DNA of 64,000 nucleotides. It comes from Macrolepiota albuminosa. Its lineage: Eukaryota > Basidiomycota > Agaricomycetes > Agaricales > Agaricaceae. Under the pieces are notes generated by a model, which did no database searches, was not told where the DNA came from, and was given only the letters and a program-made list of their open reading frames with translations. Numbering within the stretch: the first letter of the stretch is position 1; every line of letters starts with the position of its first letter. Both the position numbers and the translations under genes were made by a program. The stretch is from positions 78,653 to 142,652 of the forward strand of contig JAMWFC010000125.1 of assembly GCA_027475525.1 (NCBI GenBank), read 5' to 3'. Positions 1 to 12,060 of the stretch are shown here, piece after piece.

Positions 1-698
1 AGAAGGATGATGGATACGGGAAGGGAAAGCCATGGTACGGGAGGGATGTTCGTAAGTAGTATTTCTGCCATGGCAAACACCAAATTGAGGATATGCACGG
101 AGACGTTGCTCCAAGCTACGAAAGAAGAGTCAGAGATAGATCTGATTCCGACAGCGAAAGGTGGCGTACATGAGACGCGAGAAGGTCCCAGAACACGATC
201 GTCACTACCACGGCTGAGCAGGGGCTAAGAACGCGATGCACAGTATCACCACAAAAGGGCTTACGGTATGCCGTGATCGTCACTTGCAGCAGAACGTGAA
301 TGGTTTGAAGAACACGCGGCCATTTCTGGAGGGGGTATGATGCCATATCGGATGATCAACTCAGCGAGCGCCAGAACGCCAGTGTTTAGATGCCCACAGC
401 GAAAAAGTACGTGCAGAGCCCGATGTACGATAAATGCGTAAAGTACAAAAAAAAGCTTGGGCCACAATATCAGGAATCACTGAAAAGAAAACAAAAAACA
501 AAAAGAGGGACCCTACTCGTTTGCGTAATGATCTCGCACAGCAGACCAGATGAGCGTGAAGACAAGGGTAAAGAGTGTGTACAGGGCGAGCAGCAGGCGC
601 ACTAGAGCTAGCACGATTGGCGATACGCAAGGCGACGTGACGTGCGCGCCGATGGAGTCGAACGGGCTGCTAGCGCCCAGGTAAGGATACAAGTTCAT
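1..698 (-). pseudogene. FAR-17a/AIG1-like membrane protein fragment
   Basis: Minus-strand exons can be followed from 698 downward. The first starts MNLYPYLGASSPFDSIG and runs into a hydrophobic stretch (VLALVRLLLALYTLFTLVF) that ends at a GTGCGA donor. A later exon reads YPLQKWPRVLQTIHVLLQ, followed after an intron by VVVTIVFWDLLAS. This layout (N-terminal membrane segment, then a WPRxLQ...H-LLQ block, then VTIVFW) recalls the fungal FAR-17a/AIG1-like multi-pass membrane family, whose members include fatty-acid-ester hydrolases. Between the two blocks the expected membrane region is broken by stops and frame changes, and the gene runs off the left edge. I read it as a partial, probably inactive copy. 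The family name rests on pattern memory only. Confidence 0.5.
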
Positions 699-1590
699 CG
701 TGCTTGAACCCCGATCAGCAAAAATATAACCTCGAAACTGATATACCTACCCGACACGGGAGAAGATATCTTGTGGCAATTCGACTATCTTGCGAGGACA
801 ATGTCTACATGTCTGAATATGGAGTAAGTAAATTAACAATAGTATGCCTAGTTACAGCAATTAGACGCTTGATTAATCAATTGAGCCGCAAACACATCAT
901 ACTCCACACATCATCTTCCGCTTCCGAAGAAAAAAGAAAGCAGCCCATTCGGATGTTCGTTCCTACTCTGCACATCCTCAACAGACATGTCTACCCATAA
1001 CTTCAAGAGCTCGTCCCAAAGGTGATACTGCTTACCATTCCAGCTCCGAGCCCAACGCCGCAATGATGGTCCGGAAACTTAACAAAGTGCGCTCCGAGTC
1101 TGTGAATTTTATTCCGAGTGACCGTCCAAATTGGGGAGTATATAGCTGTTTTAGGGTGATTTCCACTGGCTGGGTTAAGGTGAACTTTATGTTGATTTGG
1201 AGATGTGAACTAGTCAACTCAAGGATAAACAGAACAGCGATCAAAGACGCACTCTAGATGATGCTCAAAACATTTGCTATGTTGTTCGCCCGCTAGCTCA
1301 TAGGAACATTCGTGCCTACTGCTCTCAATACCAGAGTTCATCTTCATCCAGAACTGCGACTTCATTTTTCTTTCGTTATTCTCGGGCAAGAGGAAGAACC
1401 AAGGGTCACTTGCGATAACTATGGTCACTCGATACATGTCGACCGATTGCGAGAGGATGCGTCAGGAGAGGCAGCGAGGGGACTGAGGCTTTGCTGACAG
1501 ATTTATTCTCCAATTGCTTTACAAGTTACATGCTTGACCAATTTAGCTTGAATCGATGCACCGACCTGCCGACCTCGTGTCTCCGGATTG
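699..1590. other. No recognised gene
   Basis: Only short open frames on both strands. Minus-strand frames at 1437-1219 and 1244-1032 have gene-like composition and could be exons of one decayed gene, but I recognise no family and no motif. Confidence 0.4.
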
Positions 1591-1595
1591 GTAGG

Positions 1596-2330
1596 CTAAC
1601 ACTGCTTTAATTTCTGTCTATGTTTAGGATACACTGACGCACCAGTCCCCACACCCGTCATACTAGTTCGATCCCCAGGCCACACACCAAACTCGCAGCA
1701 CCTAACGACTTCTTCTCTACCCACGGACAAGGTGCAGGACGAGAGGACCGCTTGCGTTCCGGTCTCCGCGACACATAACGATATATATACCACTGAGATC
1801 TGTGCTGACTACAAGCTGATCAAATTGTTTGCTGCCGATTAGACAAAAAAGATGAAACTCCCGCTCACCATATGCCCTTCTAGTGGATCTGCCGACGAGC
1901 GTGCCGAGGCGCGATTACGGCTCGCCATAGAGCAAGCAAAACAGACCATCTCTGCCTCCTCAGGCGCAGCGACGTCCTCTGTCGAGTCGCTAAACGACGG
2001 GATCGACTATGTACATGGGATCGATCGGTTCGACCTGGTGGTCCGATACGTCTACACCTCAGTCTCACAGGGCGTCTCAGCGCTTCTTGACTCATCTACG
2101 TCGATGGGTTGACGTCATTGCCTGGGCTAGACAAGGCGCTCCAAACGACAGTCGGGCTCCATGAGGACATACATCAAGACGCCTTTTTCGAGGGACAGTT
2201 GTGACATGATGATGGCGTTAGCGCGTGGGTGTGTGGTGCTGGCAGCGATCCTGGACGACGCAGGCACACCATTAAGTTTGGGCAGCGTACAAGCGTGGGT
2301 CGAAGAGTAACCAGGTTCAGGCGACACATT
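1596..2330 (+). pseudogene. SSZ1: SSZ1-like Hsp70 (ribosome-associated chaperone) relic
   Basis: The clearest part is 1852-2112: KLPLTICPSSGSADERAEA, then LAIEQAKQTISASSGAATS and SVESLNDGIDYVHGIDRFDL. This follows the ATPase domain of the atypical Hsp70 Ssz1, partner of zuotin in the ribosome-associated complex. Upstream, CADYKLIKLFAAD before a TAG and TKK matches the preceding helix. Downstream, SLPGLDKALQTTVGLHEDI and RGCVVLAAILDD match the end of the ATPase domain, but in other frames. A stop sits just before the conserved KLPL block and at least two frame changes follow. No substrate-binding region is present. I infer a truncated pseudogene copy of a housekeeping chaperone gene. Confidence 0.75.
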
Positions 2331-2495
2331 TCCATGCTTTATATTCGCATTTCTTCTTCATCTAAATAGACCAGTATAATTTCTTGTACTTTCGCCTAAT
2401 TGAGCGCGTCAAATGTTCTTCCCATCTGATCGCGCTTTTCTTTGTCGTAGCCGATCACTGTATTCGCCGTATCTTTCTTGTCATTTCAAACACTA
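2331..2495. other. Spacer between two gene relics
   Basis: AT-rich, no recognisable coding or repeat signal. Confidence 0.4.
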
Positions 2496-2499
2496 CAAC

Positions 2500-3595
2500 G
2501 TTATCATATATGACTCTACCGAGTTTTGAGTGTCGAGAGCGGGGACGAATGGCGGGCGCAGCGAATGGAGGTCCTCCCATTTCAACTTGGCAAAGAAAGG
2601 GTGGTTCTTCACCTGAGTGAGAGTCGAATAGCGAACGCTCGCATGGGAGATGAGGCTGCAAAGACTTGTAGTCAGAAGCAACATGATATGAGTCTGAGAA
2701 ATACTCACTGAGTTATAGCGTCCCACGAAACGTCTGTAAGATTGAAAATGAATTCTTCAGGTTTGTCGTATTTTGGCCTGTCGAGCACTTTTGCCCAATT
2801 CTTTAAATTTGTCCATGTCTCTTCAGATGTGCTCCTGCTGAACAGCAGAAATCTGGCCAGGAACTCGAACAGGATGCACCTGAGTGACCAATAGTCTACC
2901 GAATAAGTATACGGCTTTCCACGCAGGACTTCCGGGGCCTACGGAAGTGCCAATTCAGGAATGGGAAGAGATAAAGGTAAACTCGTAAAAGTTGCCATGT
3001 AGTCGGGCGAACCGATGATAGAGTCTGCATATAGAGTATCTTCATTACGAATAGATCGATAGATCGAACGACGTTCTATAGTTGAGCGGTGTAGAACTTG
3101 GTTATCTTTCACCCTGTCGAGCTGAGAGTGAAAGAGCATAAGCTGGTGGTAGTACACTTGTCATCTAAACAGTTCAAACCTTGACCTTGAGTGACTCGAT
3201 CCTTTTAGGATTGAGCGCACCGGTCGCAAGACCAAAGTCAGTCAACTTGACGTGACCCGTTCCATCCACTAAGAAATTCTGCGTACCCACACTTTGGCCA
3301 GTTTCATCAACACGCACAAGTGATGTGGCGTACCTCACGCTTCAGATCGCAATGGATGTACCCAAGCTTGTGCAGCTCCGTCACAGCAGCAAACATCTCG
3401 CTAATATAGAACCTCGCGTTTTCCTCTTGAAGGACACCCGCATTGTCGAGAAGGGTACGAAAGTCTCCACCGGGGACGTACTCCATAGCGAGGTATACAT
3501 ATTCGGGGTACTGAAACGCATAGAGCAATCGTACAAGCCTGAGTGTCTTGGTCACCGTCAGAATGTCACGCTCAACGAGTATATGTCTAATCTAT
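2500..3595 (-). pseudogene. Dbf2/NDR-family AGC kinase fragment
   Basis: Minus-strand exons give most of a C-lobe: HILVERDILTVTKTLRLV, YAFQYPEYVYLAMEYVPGG, ARFYISEMFAAVTELHKLGY, IHCDLK, LVDGTGHVKLTDFGLATGAL, VKDNQVLHRSTIERRS, RSIRNEDTLYADSIIGSPDY, then the APE-like block and WSLRCILFEFL-type helix, and at 2493-2726 NHPFFAKLKWEDLHSLRPPF, the AGC C-tail. This pattern is that of the mitotic-exit/septation kinase Dbf2. The DFG motif is intact (TDFGLA), but the catalytic loop reads HCD instead of HRD (TGC where CGC is expected). No glycine-rich loop or VAIK lysine is visible upstream. It is a 5'-truncated, damaged copy with introns retained, so it is not retroposed. Confidence 0.85.
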
Positions 3596-3758
3596 AATGT
3601 GCGTGTTGTATATTATCCTGTCCATCTTGTGAAGGGTCCTTTTTCTCATCTTCTTTAGGGAACAGACCTCGCCAGAATTAGGGAGGTGGAGGTCATTGAA
3701 AGAGCGCAGCCCGAGTTGGAAAGGGTGATGTTGCAGACAGCACAAGCCCACTGAAAAC

Positions 3759-3791
3759 GTCCTCTGGAAGGGGTCGAACCTTCCACAGGAC
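3759..3791. other. Hairpin with TCGA loop and B-box-like core
   Basis: A 13-bp stem with one mismatch closes a 7-nt loop (ggtcgaa on the plus strand). Read on the minus strand the loop and stem give AGGTTCGACCCC, close to the tRNA/TFIIIC B box GGTTCGANTCC. The same structure recurs at 15,938-15,968 and 30,865-30,891, and here it is followed by actataaaag. It may be a tRNA relic or a small dispersed repeat. Confidence 0.5.
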
Positions 3792-4420
3792 TATAAAAGG
3801 AGGGTCTGGGTGTTCCAAGACGTTTGTCGACAAGTGGCGGCAGAACGTGACCGATAGGAACGGCTGTAAATTTATACAATGTTAGTAGACATAATGAAAC
3901 ATAGCATAATCAACGTAGCTTGCGGGTATCCTGCGGCTCAGGTCTCCCGGTGCCCCTCAGCATGCAAAAACCCTTGGGCGAACGATACGCGTTGTGCCAT
4001 AAGGTTCAACTTGGGGATATAGGGTTGAAAGTTAGTCGAAGATGGAGATAATTCATAGGACTCGCTGACCAATGTGACAGGTCCTCTTGCAATACCCAAA
4101 GAGGATACTTCTGCGTCTCATCTCCCGTTCCCCATGGCATCCTCCCAGACTATCCAATGATAGGTCGAGTTCTTTGTCGACTTGATGGACCCACAAAAGC
4201 CGCTGGGTTTACAGCCATGGGTGTCGATTGTAGAAGGCAAGGAAAGAACAGCAGCAGTCGTCTCGTGACGGTGGTGGTGGTGCTGGGCAAAGGGTAAAAG
4301 ACGCGCACCAGAAATGTATCATTGTGCGACGGCGTGGCGGCAGCGTATCGACTTGTGAGAATCGGCTGGTCCTGACATACCACGCTGCACTGTACCGACG
4401 CCAGCACTGGCATCAGGCGC
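3792..4420. other. No recognised gene
   Basis: Open frames at 4150-4668 (minus) are Pro/Thr/Ser-rich and could be a decayed 3' end of the neighbouring coiled-coil gene, but I cannot align them to anything. Confidence 0.35.
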
Positions 4421-4445
4421 AGGGCTAGGATCAAGAGCGGCAACT

Positions 4446-6618
4446 TCAAGGAGCTGATTTTCGGGCAATGCGGACTGTGGACGGTAATGCGGATTTCCCT
4501 CGTGTCCATGTATCTGCGATGGAGAACGCGTGATGGAATATGAATTCTAGGGGAGAATTGTTGTTGGTAATGGTGTTGTGGGGGTGGCACGCTGATGGCG
4601 CGGATGAGGTCGCGGACGATGGCTGTGGTGTTGGTGGTGGATAGTTTACTGCATCTGTACCCCTGCAATTCAATTCCTCAGAATCAATGCTAGACACAAG
4701 GACATGGCTTACGCAGATTGACTTGAGAACTCACCATCAACAACGTCACTTCTGCCCATCTCGACTCGGTTATCCGCTAGCTGCAGGATATGCACGCCAG
4801 GCAGGACGTGCTGTCGGCCCGCAATCTCCCCGCACAGCTCAAATAGCTCCTGTTCTAGCGAATCAATCTGCGCGAGGTGGGTTGTTTGCTCGTCCGTAAG
4901 TGCCTTGACCCCTGAAGATGGCAATGCGATGATGAGATCTAATGTGGAGAAAGAGAGAAAAGGTAGATGATACTTACATTCCTCACTCTTTTTGACATTC
5001 TCCCTCTCTCGCTCAAGCGCACTTCCAGACTCCTGAAGTCGAAGTTCGCCTTTCTCCAGTGCTTCCCCATCTCGTGAAGCCCGTTGACGTTCCTCAGGTT
5101 CTTTGACGGTTTCATATTGGGTCAGTTACGTTTCTAAGTGGGCAGGAGCAGGCGTTGGCGTGGAGCCCAGGGTCTCGCAATTATCCTGGGATTCCGCAAC
5201 ATAGCTTGCCTATGAATAAATATATTCATATTTTGAGATTTCAAGAGGACAGAACAAAAAAGTGGAGATCAAGACTTACCACGACATCTTATAGGAACTT
5301 GATCTCGCTCTGACTAGCTTGCAGTTTCAGTTCTACCCCGCTTAATTGCTGCTCCAAATCAACTTTCTCTGATTCAAGGGCATCAAAGGCATTATGGGCC
5401 TCAGCGGTTTGGGAATCAGCTGCTAGGAGCTGAGACTTTGCGGTCGCAAGTTGCTCCTTGAGTGTACCATATTTAGAGAGAAGTTGGGCATGGGTTAGTC
5501 GTAGTGAAGAAAGTTCATGAGCGGTAGCTGCGCTGTTTTGAGAAGCAGTCTTTGAGGGTGATGACACGCTCCAGGGGACGTGAGAAAATGCAAAAGGAGA
5601 AAACAAAGGATGTATAGATACCTTGACTACAACTGGAGCTCCAGTTCTGCAACACGCACTTGTAGTCCTTCCATCGTCACAAGTTTTGCTTCTAGTGCGT
5701 GTTTCTCCTTTTGCAAGACTGCAATACTCGTATTTCGCTCCCGTAGACGCGTCACTTCTCCTGTGAGACACGTGTTAGTGCGTTCCATTCTCGTAGAACA
5801 CGCTGTTTATCGACCTGTATCACCGCCTCATCATCCCCATTGTTCTCCTTCTTACTGGATCCGCTGGGTATTTTTGCGATGAGCTGATCCTTGAGTTGTT
5901 GCATCGCGACTGCTTGCAAGATCTTGTGCATGTTGGAGCTCCTTCTCAAGAAACTCTGCATGATGGGTGAGACTCAAAAGCTGACTCTTCTGCACCCCAG
6001 CCAAGGAAGCAAGAGAGGTGTTGGCTTGTTCAAGGTTCGCGTTGGTTTCTTTCACGGCATTGAGCGTGGTACGAAGCGCACGCATCTCAGAAAGGATTTT
6101 GGACTATAACAAGTATTAGAATCGCGTTTACAAGCACCAAAGAAATCAATGAAACCTTTTCTTCTTCCCATCTTGCAGCATCTTCTTCTTTCTCCTTGCG
6201 CTCTGACGCCTCTTGATCCGCAAGCCACCAATGATCTTGCTTGAGCTGATCAACCTGGTTAATCTTCTCCTTCAATTTACGCTCTAGTTTGCTCTCATTT
6301 GTTTTCAAGCTCGCAAGTTGTCTTCGAGACCACCTTGAGCAATCTAGCACCTGTGCTTGTTTTGCCGAGAACTGCTGAGAATCTATTGAAAGTTCAGCCA
6401 GAAACAGCCAAGATACGTGAACTCGACTCACCTAGCTGTGCGGCCCCAGGGTCCCTTTTGAACTGGCGGGTTAGAAGCACATAATTGGCAAGGGGTGCAG
6501 TGCGGAGCTCTAGGCTCACGTTTGGTCTGTGTGTAGTGCGTCGTGAAGAAATAGTAGAGATCTTATTGGCATGAGTTGTCAGACTAGTCTTTTGTTTCTT
6601 CGAATGTTGAAGTATCAA
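4446..6618 (-). pseudogene. MAD1-like spindle-checkpoint coiled-coil protein (decayed)
   Basis: A run of minus-strand exons encodes heptad-rich coiled coil: VSLELRTAPLANYVLLTRQ near 6500, KLERKLKEKINQVDQLKQDH near 6270, NANLEQANTSLASLAGVQK near 6010, QQLKDQLIAKI and VDKQRVLREWNALTRVSQEK near 5820, and LEQQLSGVELKLQASQSEI near 5320. The last recognisable exon, 4709-4924, reads LEQELFELCGEIAGRQHVLP then GVHILQLADN. This resembles the Mad1 block (ELFELRGEI..GRHVPPGVRVL..R.NP) that precedes the C-terminal Bub1/Mad2-interacting fold. Mad1 anchors Mad2 at kinetochores. Frame breaks between exons and loss of the expected sequence after LADN suggest decay. The family call depends mainly on that one exon; an unrelated coiled-coil protein is the alternative. 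Confidence 0.55.
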
Positions 6619-6619
6619 T

Positions 6620-6954
6620 ATTTAGTCTATTTGCCCGACTTGCTACTTTCTGAAGACATGAAAAATCAGCGGCTACTGCTCAAATCAAGGATAGAAACTC
6701 ACCTTCTGTCCTCGTGATAATAGCCTGAATGACATCTTCCCCCTATCATCCAACACCTGCCCTTCCACCTCCTGTTCCTCTTCCTCATTCATGCCCTACC
6801 CGCCCTTGATCTCTGCCAACTCAGCACCAAGACTCGTGGTCATCGTATTCGCCATGCTTGTCTGTCCAGTGGTTGACCTCCAGCTTTCAGTTGCGTCGCT
6901 TCCCTGGTTCTTGAGATTGTAAGTATCTTCAAAGGAGTACTGACGTGGTGACGG
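6620..6954. other. Spacer; 5' side of the ADE6 fragment
   Basis: Around 6880-6910 a GTAAGT donor and, at 6950-6957, a GGTTAG acceptor bracket a short intron leading into the ADE6 fragment, but the exon before it no longer reads as the expected conserved block. Otherwise no recognised feature. Confidence 0.4.
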
Positions 6955-7375
6955 TTAGGGTGCTGGCAAAGGATGGGCGCACTCTGTACTTTTCAGTGAA
7001 ACTGTCCACACCAAATTTGTACAATCCTTCAAGCACGAGGACTCGTTTGCACTGGGTGTCTGTAATTCGTTAGTTACCTCTGTAAAGTCATCCCTGCTGC
7101 ACAAGATTGACCTGATATTAAACCTAACAGGGCTGAACACTTCGAGGACTATGCAACGATGGTGATCATGGATAACGAAGTCACTCTTTCGTCGGTGTTC
7201 TTCAGTGAAATGGTCGGTTCTAAGTTACTTGTGGCCGTGGCACAAGGAGAAGGTAGGGTTGTGTTTGTTTTGGAGGAAACACGTCAACGGCTGGAAGGGC
7301 AGGGGCTTGTAGCTGTACGGTTTGTCTATTCTCAAGGAAACCCTGACCGTTGAACCCCAATGGCATCCCTGGAGA
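6955..7375 (+). pseudogene. ADE6: Phosphoribosylformylglycinamidine synthase, glutaminase-domain fragment
   Basis: After the acceptor at 6957 the frame reads GAGKGWAHSVLFSETVHTKF then QSFKHEDSFALGVCNS. That is the class-I glutamine amidotransferase region of FGAM synthase, with the nucleophile Cys in GVCNG-type context; the glycine after Asn is replaced by Ser here. A second block, 7141-7353, reads VIMDNEVTLSSVFFSEMVGS, KLLVAVAQGEGRVVF (the family has AHGEGR; His is Gln here) and EGQGLVAVRFVYSQGNPD, followed by YPLNPNG-like sequence in another frame. The homology stops abruptly at about 7371, where a repeat found elsewhere in the window begins. The N-terminal ~1000 residues of the usual ~1300-residue enzyme are absent. 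A truncated pseudogene fragment of purine biosynthesis. Confidence 0.85.
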
Positions 7376-7457
7376 GAGATAGTGAAAGGATCTGATCAGT
7401 TTCTGGCTCAGATTCAGGAAGAGAGCCTGAGTTCCTTTCACATGAAAGGGCAAGAAT
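7372..7457. repeat. Terminal fragment of the ~340-bp satellite/repeat
   Basis: Matches 45,135-45,220 closely (tttctggctcag, tttcacatgaaagggcaag, ctaatactag). Both copies end at ctaatactag, so this is a defined repeat edge. It abuts and truncates the ADE6 fragment. Confidence 0.7.
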
Positions 7458-7611
7458 CTAATACTAGACTTTGAAGATTAGCTTAGAAGTGGAACAAATC
7501 AACACAATTTATCTTGAATTCATAAAAGTATAAACTAATACTAGACTTTGAAGATTAGCTTAGAAGTGGAACAAATCAACACAATTTATCTTGAATTCAT
7601 AAAAGTATAAA
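7458..7611. repeat. 77-bp direct duplication (likely assembly junction)
   Basis: Copies 7458-7534 and 7535-7611 are identical. It lies exactly between the satellite fragment and the 3' end of the next gene, so the physical linkage across it is uncertain. Confidence 0.9.
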
Positions 7612-10173
7612 ATTCAAATAGTTTACATATGAGCAATATTTAAAGAAAAAAACTAGAAAAAAAGCTACTAGAATAAGATGAATAAAATTAGTCCTGTCAC
7701 TGATATACAAAAACTTGCCACTTACTTTGTTTAACTCTTCAAGTAGATGATCCACCAAATCATCATCTACCTTTGGAGGAAATGGAAAAGAAAAATTACT
7801 TCTTGTGCTTTTGTCTAGTACTTGTGCTGAAAGTGCATCCTTTTCAGCCCAGGCTGAGATTTCAGGAATTCTATCTGTCCAGCATGAAACTTTACATAGT
7901 AAATGTTCTAAGAAAATTGGACCATAACCAATACACTGCTTTGCTTCTAGTGAAAGATGCCTGGAAAAGTGACTATCTAGACAACATAGTGCAAAGTGAA
8001 CAGCTTTGCGACTTTCAAGGTTAAAACCCAACAAACTTATTCCAGAAAAAGCACCAAGCTAAGGATGATTCCAAATCCAATCAACCATCTCTTCAAGTGT
8101 AGGCTTTGCAATTACTTTTTCAATTGCCAATGCATTTACAGTCTGCATTACAGTCAACCCACTCATAAATCCAGTTACTTTGAGATCTTGAATGAAACGC
8201 AACGTATCACTCCATGATTTTCGTGGACTAGAATAAGTATCTGGGTCTTGATCTAGCATTTCACCCAAATATTTTTTCCAGCTAGTTTGAATCTCATAGG
8301 CCCAATAAGGTGACAATTTGATGTGTAAAGAAGAATGTGATAAATTTTCCTCTGATAATAAAGCCCTTCTGCTTGAAGAAATAGTTGGAAACAATTTTAG
8401 TAAATTGTTTGCTGTTCCATAGATAATGCTATTTGATAGCTGAAGAAGTCCAGGAATAGATTTATTAGGCCTTTCATCAGATATCACTGTAGGAGATCCA
8501 TGATGCTCAAGTGCAGATTGAAAAATACCAATGCAATCAGACAGTGTAGTGCAATAAAAAGAGCCTGTAAAATCCAGAAAATTAGAGGTCTTATTGCCTT
8601 GTCCTGTTCCACTCCAGACCATTAAGTTTGACAGTCCATAAATAGAGGTAAGTACACGTCCTGGCAAATGTCTTTTTAAAAGTTGCGCTCCTTGATTGAA
8701 TTCACAAATAGGATCAAATTGATCAGTATCAGATGAGGAATATTCCTTTCCTGTTCCAGGATTCAAGCCATCCAAAAGATAGCGAAGAGGTTGGTGTACC
8801 CATTGAAGATTTTGGCGGCGATTTAAAGCTTCACAAAGAATAATACCAGGAACAGCAACAGATATTGGCATATTTGGTGATTTCAATATAGTATTTCGTG
8901 ATAGAGGAATATGTTCTTTATATGTAGTTCGTCTGGATGTAAAAGACTGTTTTGACTTAGCTTTTGTTGGCTGCACATCCTGGATTGTATCTACAATTTT
9001 TGAAAGTCTGCTTCCTATCTTGAATTCATACATGCGAAGATCTATAAAATCAGCGATAGAATCGGTAATAATTGGTATTTCATCAGAACATTTGCGAAAA
9101 GCATTACAAAGAGGTTCAAAATATTTATCTGGCTGAGTATGGATACGATGTACTAATGTAGCATCATTGGTAGCATCATCAAGAAATAGTGTTTTAGGCC
9201 TCTCTAAAATTACTGAGATACCTTTTGAAGCACAAATACTCTCAGTGCCCACATCTTCAATCAAAGCTTGTAGTATAATGCCTCGGAGCTGACAACTACG
9301 AATAAGAGCTAGCTGTTCTTTTTTTGATAGTCGTCCTGTACGATTTGCTGTAGTACTGAGATATGGCATTACTAGCTGCTCAATTAATAGATTGGACAAA
9401 TATTCATTTAAAGCTCTGTAGAGATCTTGAGGACCAGGTTTGATAACTTTATCCCAAGTAAGCAAAATATCTCCTGGAACTTTGCTAGCTTGCAATGATG
9501 AAGTATTTGGCCTGACACCAAATAAATTCCAAGGAATTGAAGTATGTGATTTTTCTTGCTGTGCAGACTTTTTTTTACTTCGATAATTTTTCCGATAATC
9601 AACAAGAAACTCATAAACTGTAATGACCAGGTCTCCATAGGAAGAATAATGCTTTTTAAGATAAGCAGGTCCTTTTGATTCATGGATTTCCAGCAGTATA
9701 TTAAGCATTTTTGGCAATGAAGATGAAATAAAGTCATTGATAATAAGTATGTTTCGACATTCTTGCCATTGAATTGATGCTTGTAAAATTTTAGTTACAA
9801 GGTTGTTTTGCTGTATAATTCTAAAGCTTTGTACTGCTTTAGTAACACAAAGGATAAGTTTTTCCATTGTTTGGAATTGAGAGGAAATATCATCATTATT
9901 ATCAACATTAGCAATATCAGTATTATCCAAAGGACTAGCTTGTAGAAATCCAGTACATGATCGCTGATCCTTGGCAAGACTATGAAAAACTTGAGGCCAA
10001 TGATGAATATTTTTATCAAGCTTATAAAAAGCAGCTTGTTTTTCAAAATGTTGAAATGAGTAATTTAAATCATCATATTCATTTTGAAAAAATTGAGGAT
10101 CAAGCCATGATAAAGCTTTCTTGATTCTATGTGGTAAAGATTTTGTTGAACGATGAGCTCGTTTTCTCAAAAT

Positions 10174-10484
10174 TTGATTGTTGGCAATATATTCATCAAG
10201 TAGTTCTGATGCACCCTCACTATAAATATATAAATAACATGTACATTTATTATATTTGTCAAGTAAACATACCAAAGATCACTTTCTTTTATACGTTGAT
10301 TATAACGTGAGCTGTATCCTACAAACTTGATGTTAAGCCAAAGAACATTATGAATAATGGTCTGATTGCAATAAAATATTAGTTTTTTAAACTAATTATT
10401 AATTTCCAATGCTGTAAAGCTTACATGATTAACAATAGCTTCAACTTCATAAGTTCCATATTCTTGGTTTCCAATTAAAATAGG
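10174..10484 (-). other. Chromodomain-like segment
   Basis: Joining exons 13, 14 and the start of 15 gives YGTYEVEAIVNH, then LWLNIKFVGYSSRYNQ, then IKESDLCEGASELLDEYI. This follows the chromodomain layout (YEVE-I..., a W/Y strand pair, KW-G-type turn, then E..L.....LL.EY helix). The aromatic cage is only partly conserved (Y and W present; KWKG replaced by KFVG). Two introns interrupt it. It would target the protein to modified histone tails if functional. Confidence 0.6.
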
Positions 10485-11269
10485 CTAAAAATTTCAAGAT
10501 AAGTTTGGTTATTTAAAAGACCAACTTTAATAATACTAACATCTCCAATTAGACCTTTGTTATATGATTGAGTTTTTTCTTGACGAGTTCTTTTTTGCCG
10601 TTTTTTAAATAAAGCAGGAGATTCTTGCATTGTTTCAGAATCTTCAGATTCAATAGAAGAGCTATCAGATGTATCATAACTGATTGAAGGTGATTTAGGC
10701 TGTTTTCGCTTTAATAAAGTTACAGGATTGGTTTTCAATAGCAACTGTTCTTCTTCTTGTTCTTTTGATGATTGAACTAATTTCAGCTTGTCTTGCATTT
10801 GCTTATATGTTGTCTGTTTCAAATTAAGATCTGTAGCAAAAGCTAATTGCAACAAGTAGGCATAATAGCCACGATAAAGTAAAATTTTTTCTTGATCTGC
10901 CTTCTTTAAAACATCTAGCTTTGGAATTTTTAATGGAACATTGTCTCCATTATCATCTTTTACTGACATTTTTGCTAGAAGAGTAGATGCAGTTTCATCC
11001 AAAGAAATATTTAAAGATAAAAGAGTTTCAAAGAAAGCATATGTAGCTTCTGCAGCCATTCTTGATTTTCCTTCTTGTAATGAACCCAAAACATGTGGAG
11101 TGCCAGCAAATGTTAGAGATGTTGGATCTGAACGTGAAAGTGATCCACGATTACCAAACAAGCTAGCTTTAGTGAGAGCCATTCCAGAAGTATGTGAAAC
11201 AGCTGCAGCTGGAAAATATACTGGAATGCCAATACGATTTACTGATGCAGCTTTTTGCCAATATTCATT

Positions 11270-12060
11270 GAACTGCTGCAATTCTGAATTGTTACGAAGT
11301 GTTTCATGAATAGAGACTTGTCTACCACCATGAAGATCTCGAGCATTAAAAAAAAGAAAAAGAATAGAACAATTTGGTTCTCTGACAAAAAGCCCATAGC
11401 GTGCAAGAACAAAACTGCCCTCATGGGCACCTGTATTATGTTTAAATTTATGCTATTATTATTGAAAATAGTACTTTGCTTACCAGGTGGTATATTTACC
11501 AAAAGTATAAACATGGTTAAAAATTTATGCTATTATTATTGAAAATAGTACTTTGCTTACCAGGTGGTATATTTACCAAAAGTATAAACATGGTTAAATA
11601 AGCTATTGCATCCCTATCTGTATGCAAAGTACCTTGGACTTTGCCAATTTCTTTAATAAGATCACCACCATTAAAGCCAGATGAGACATTAAGTTGAACA
11701 CCAATTCCTCCTTGCTTTAATCCAGCAAATGAAAAACAATCATTGTCTTCCAAATAGAATTGAGTAATCTCCCACTCAAACTTAGACATAGAAAGAGGAG
11801 CAAGAATGCAATATATTTCACTGAGAAAATGCAAAAAATGTTGAATTCTATTTTTTGCAGAATCATAAGCAATTTGGAGAGCCGGCACAAGAATTCCCAT
11901 TTCATGCCCTTCTTCGAGCATAGATGCAAGGCTGTAAGAGCCATCAAATTGATACATTTGTTTTTCAGGTTGATGTTTGGAGCGCATATTTTTGCGCAAG
12001 AATGGTAGAGCAAAAATAGGATCAAGTCCATTATCAGAATCAGGAGTTGAGATGCAACTC
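11270..12060 (-). other. HxD...H double-stranded-beta-helix (2OG-Fe dioxygenase-like) segment
   Basis: Across the exon 11/12 junction the protein reads KVQGTLHTDRDAIAYLTMFI, LLVNIPPG, AHEGSFVLARYGLFV, then ILFLFFNARDLHGGRQVSIH. H-T-D followed about 45-50 residues later by LHGG, with strands ending in a SFVL..YG turn and an Arg two residues after HGG, fits the HxD...H metal triad and spacing of 2-oxoglutarate/Fe(II) dioxygenases. Basidiomycetes have large families of such enzymes, including TET/JBP DNA dioxygenases found near KDZ transposons. Which subfamily this belongs to cannot be decided by eye. Confidence 0.5.
11444..11597. repeat. 77-bp direct duplication (likely assembly junction)
   Basis: Copies 11444-11520 and 11521-11597. 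It spans the intron between exons 11 and 12 of the dioxygenase-like gene, doubling the 5' splice site (GTAAGC at both 11,560 and 11,483). Confidence 0.9.
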
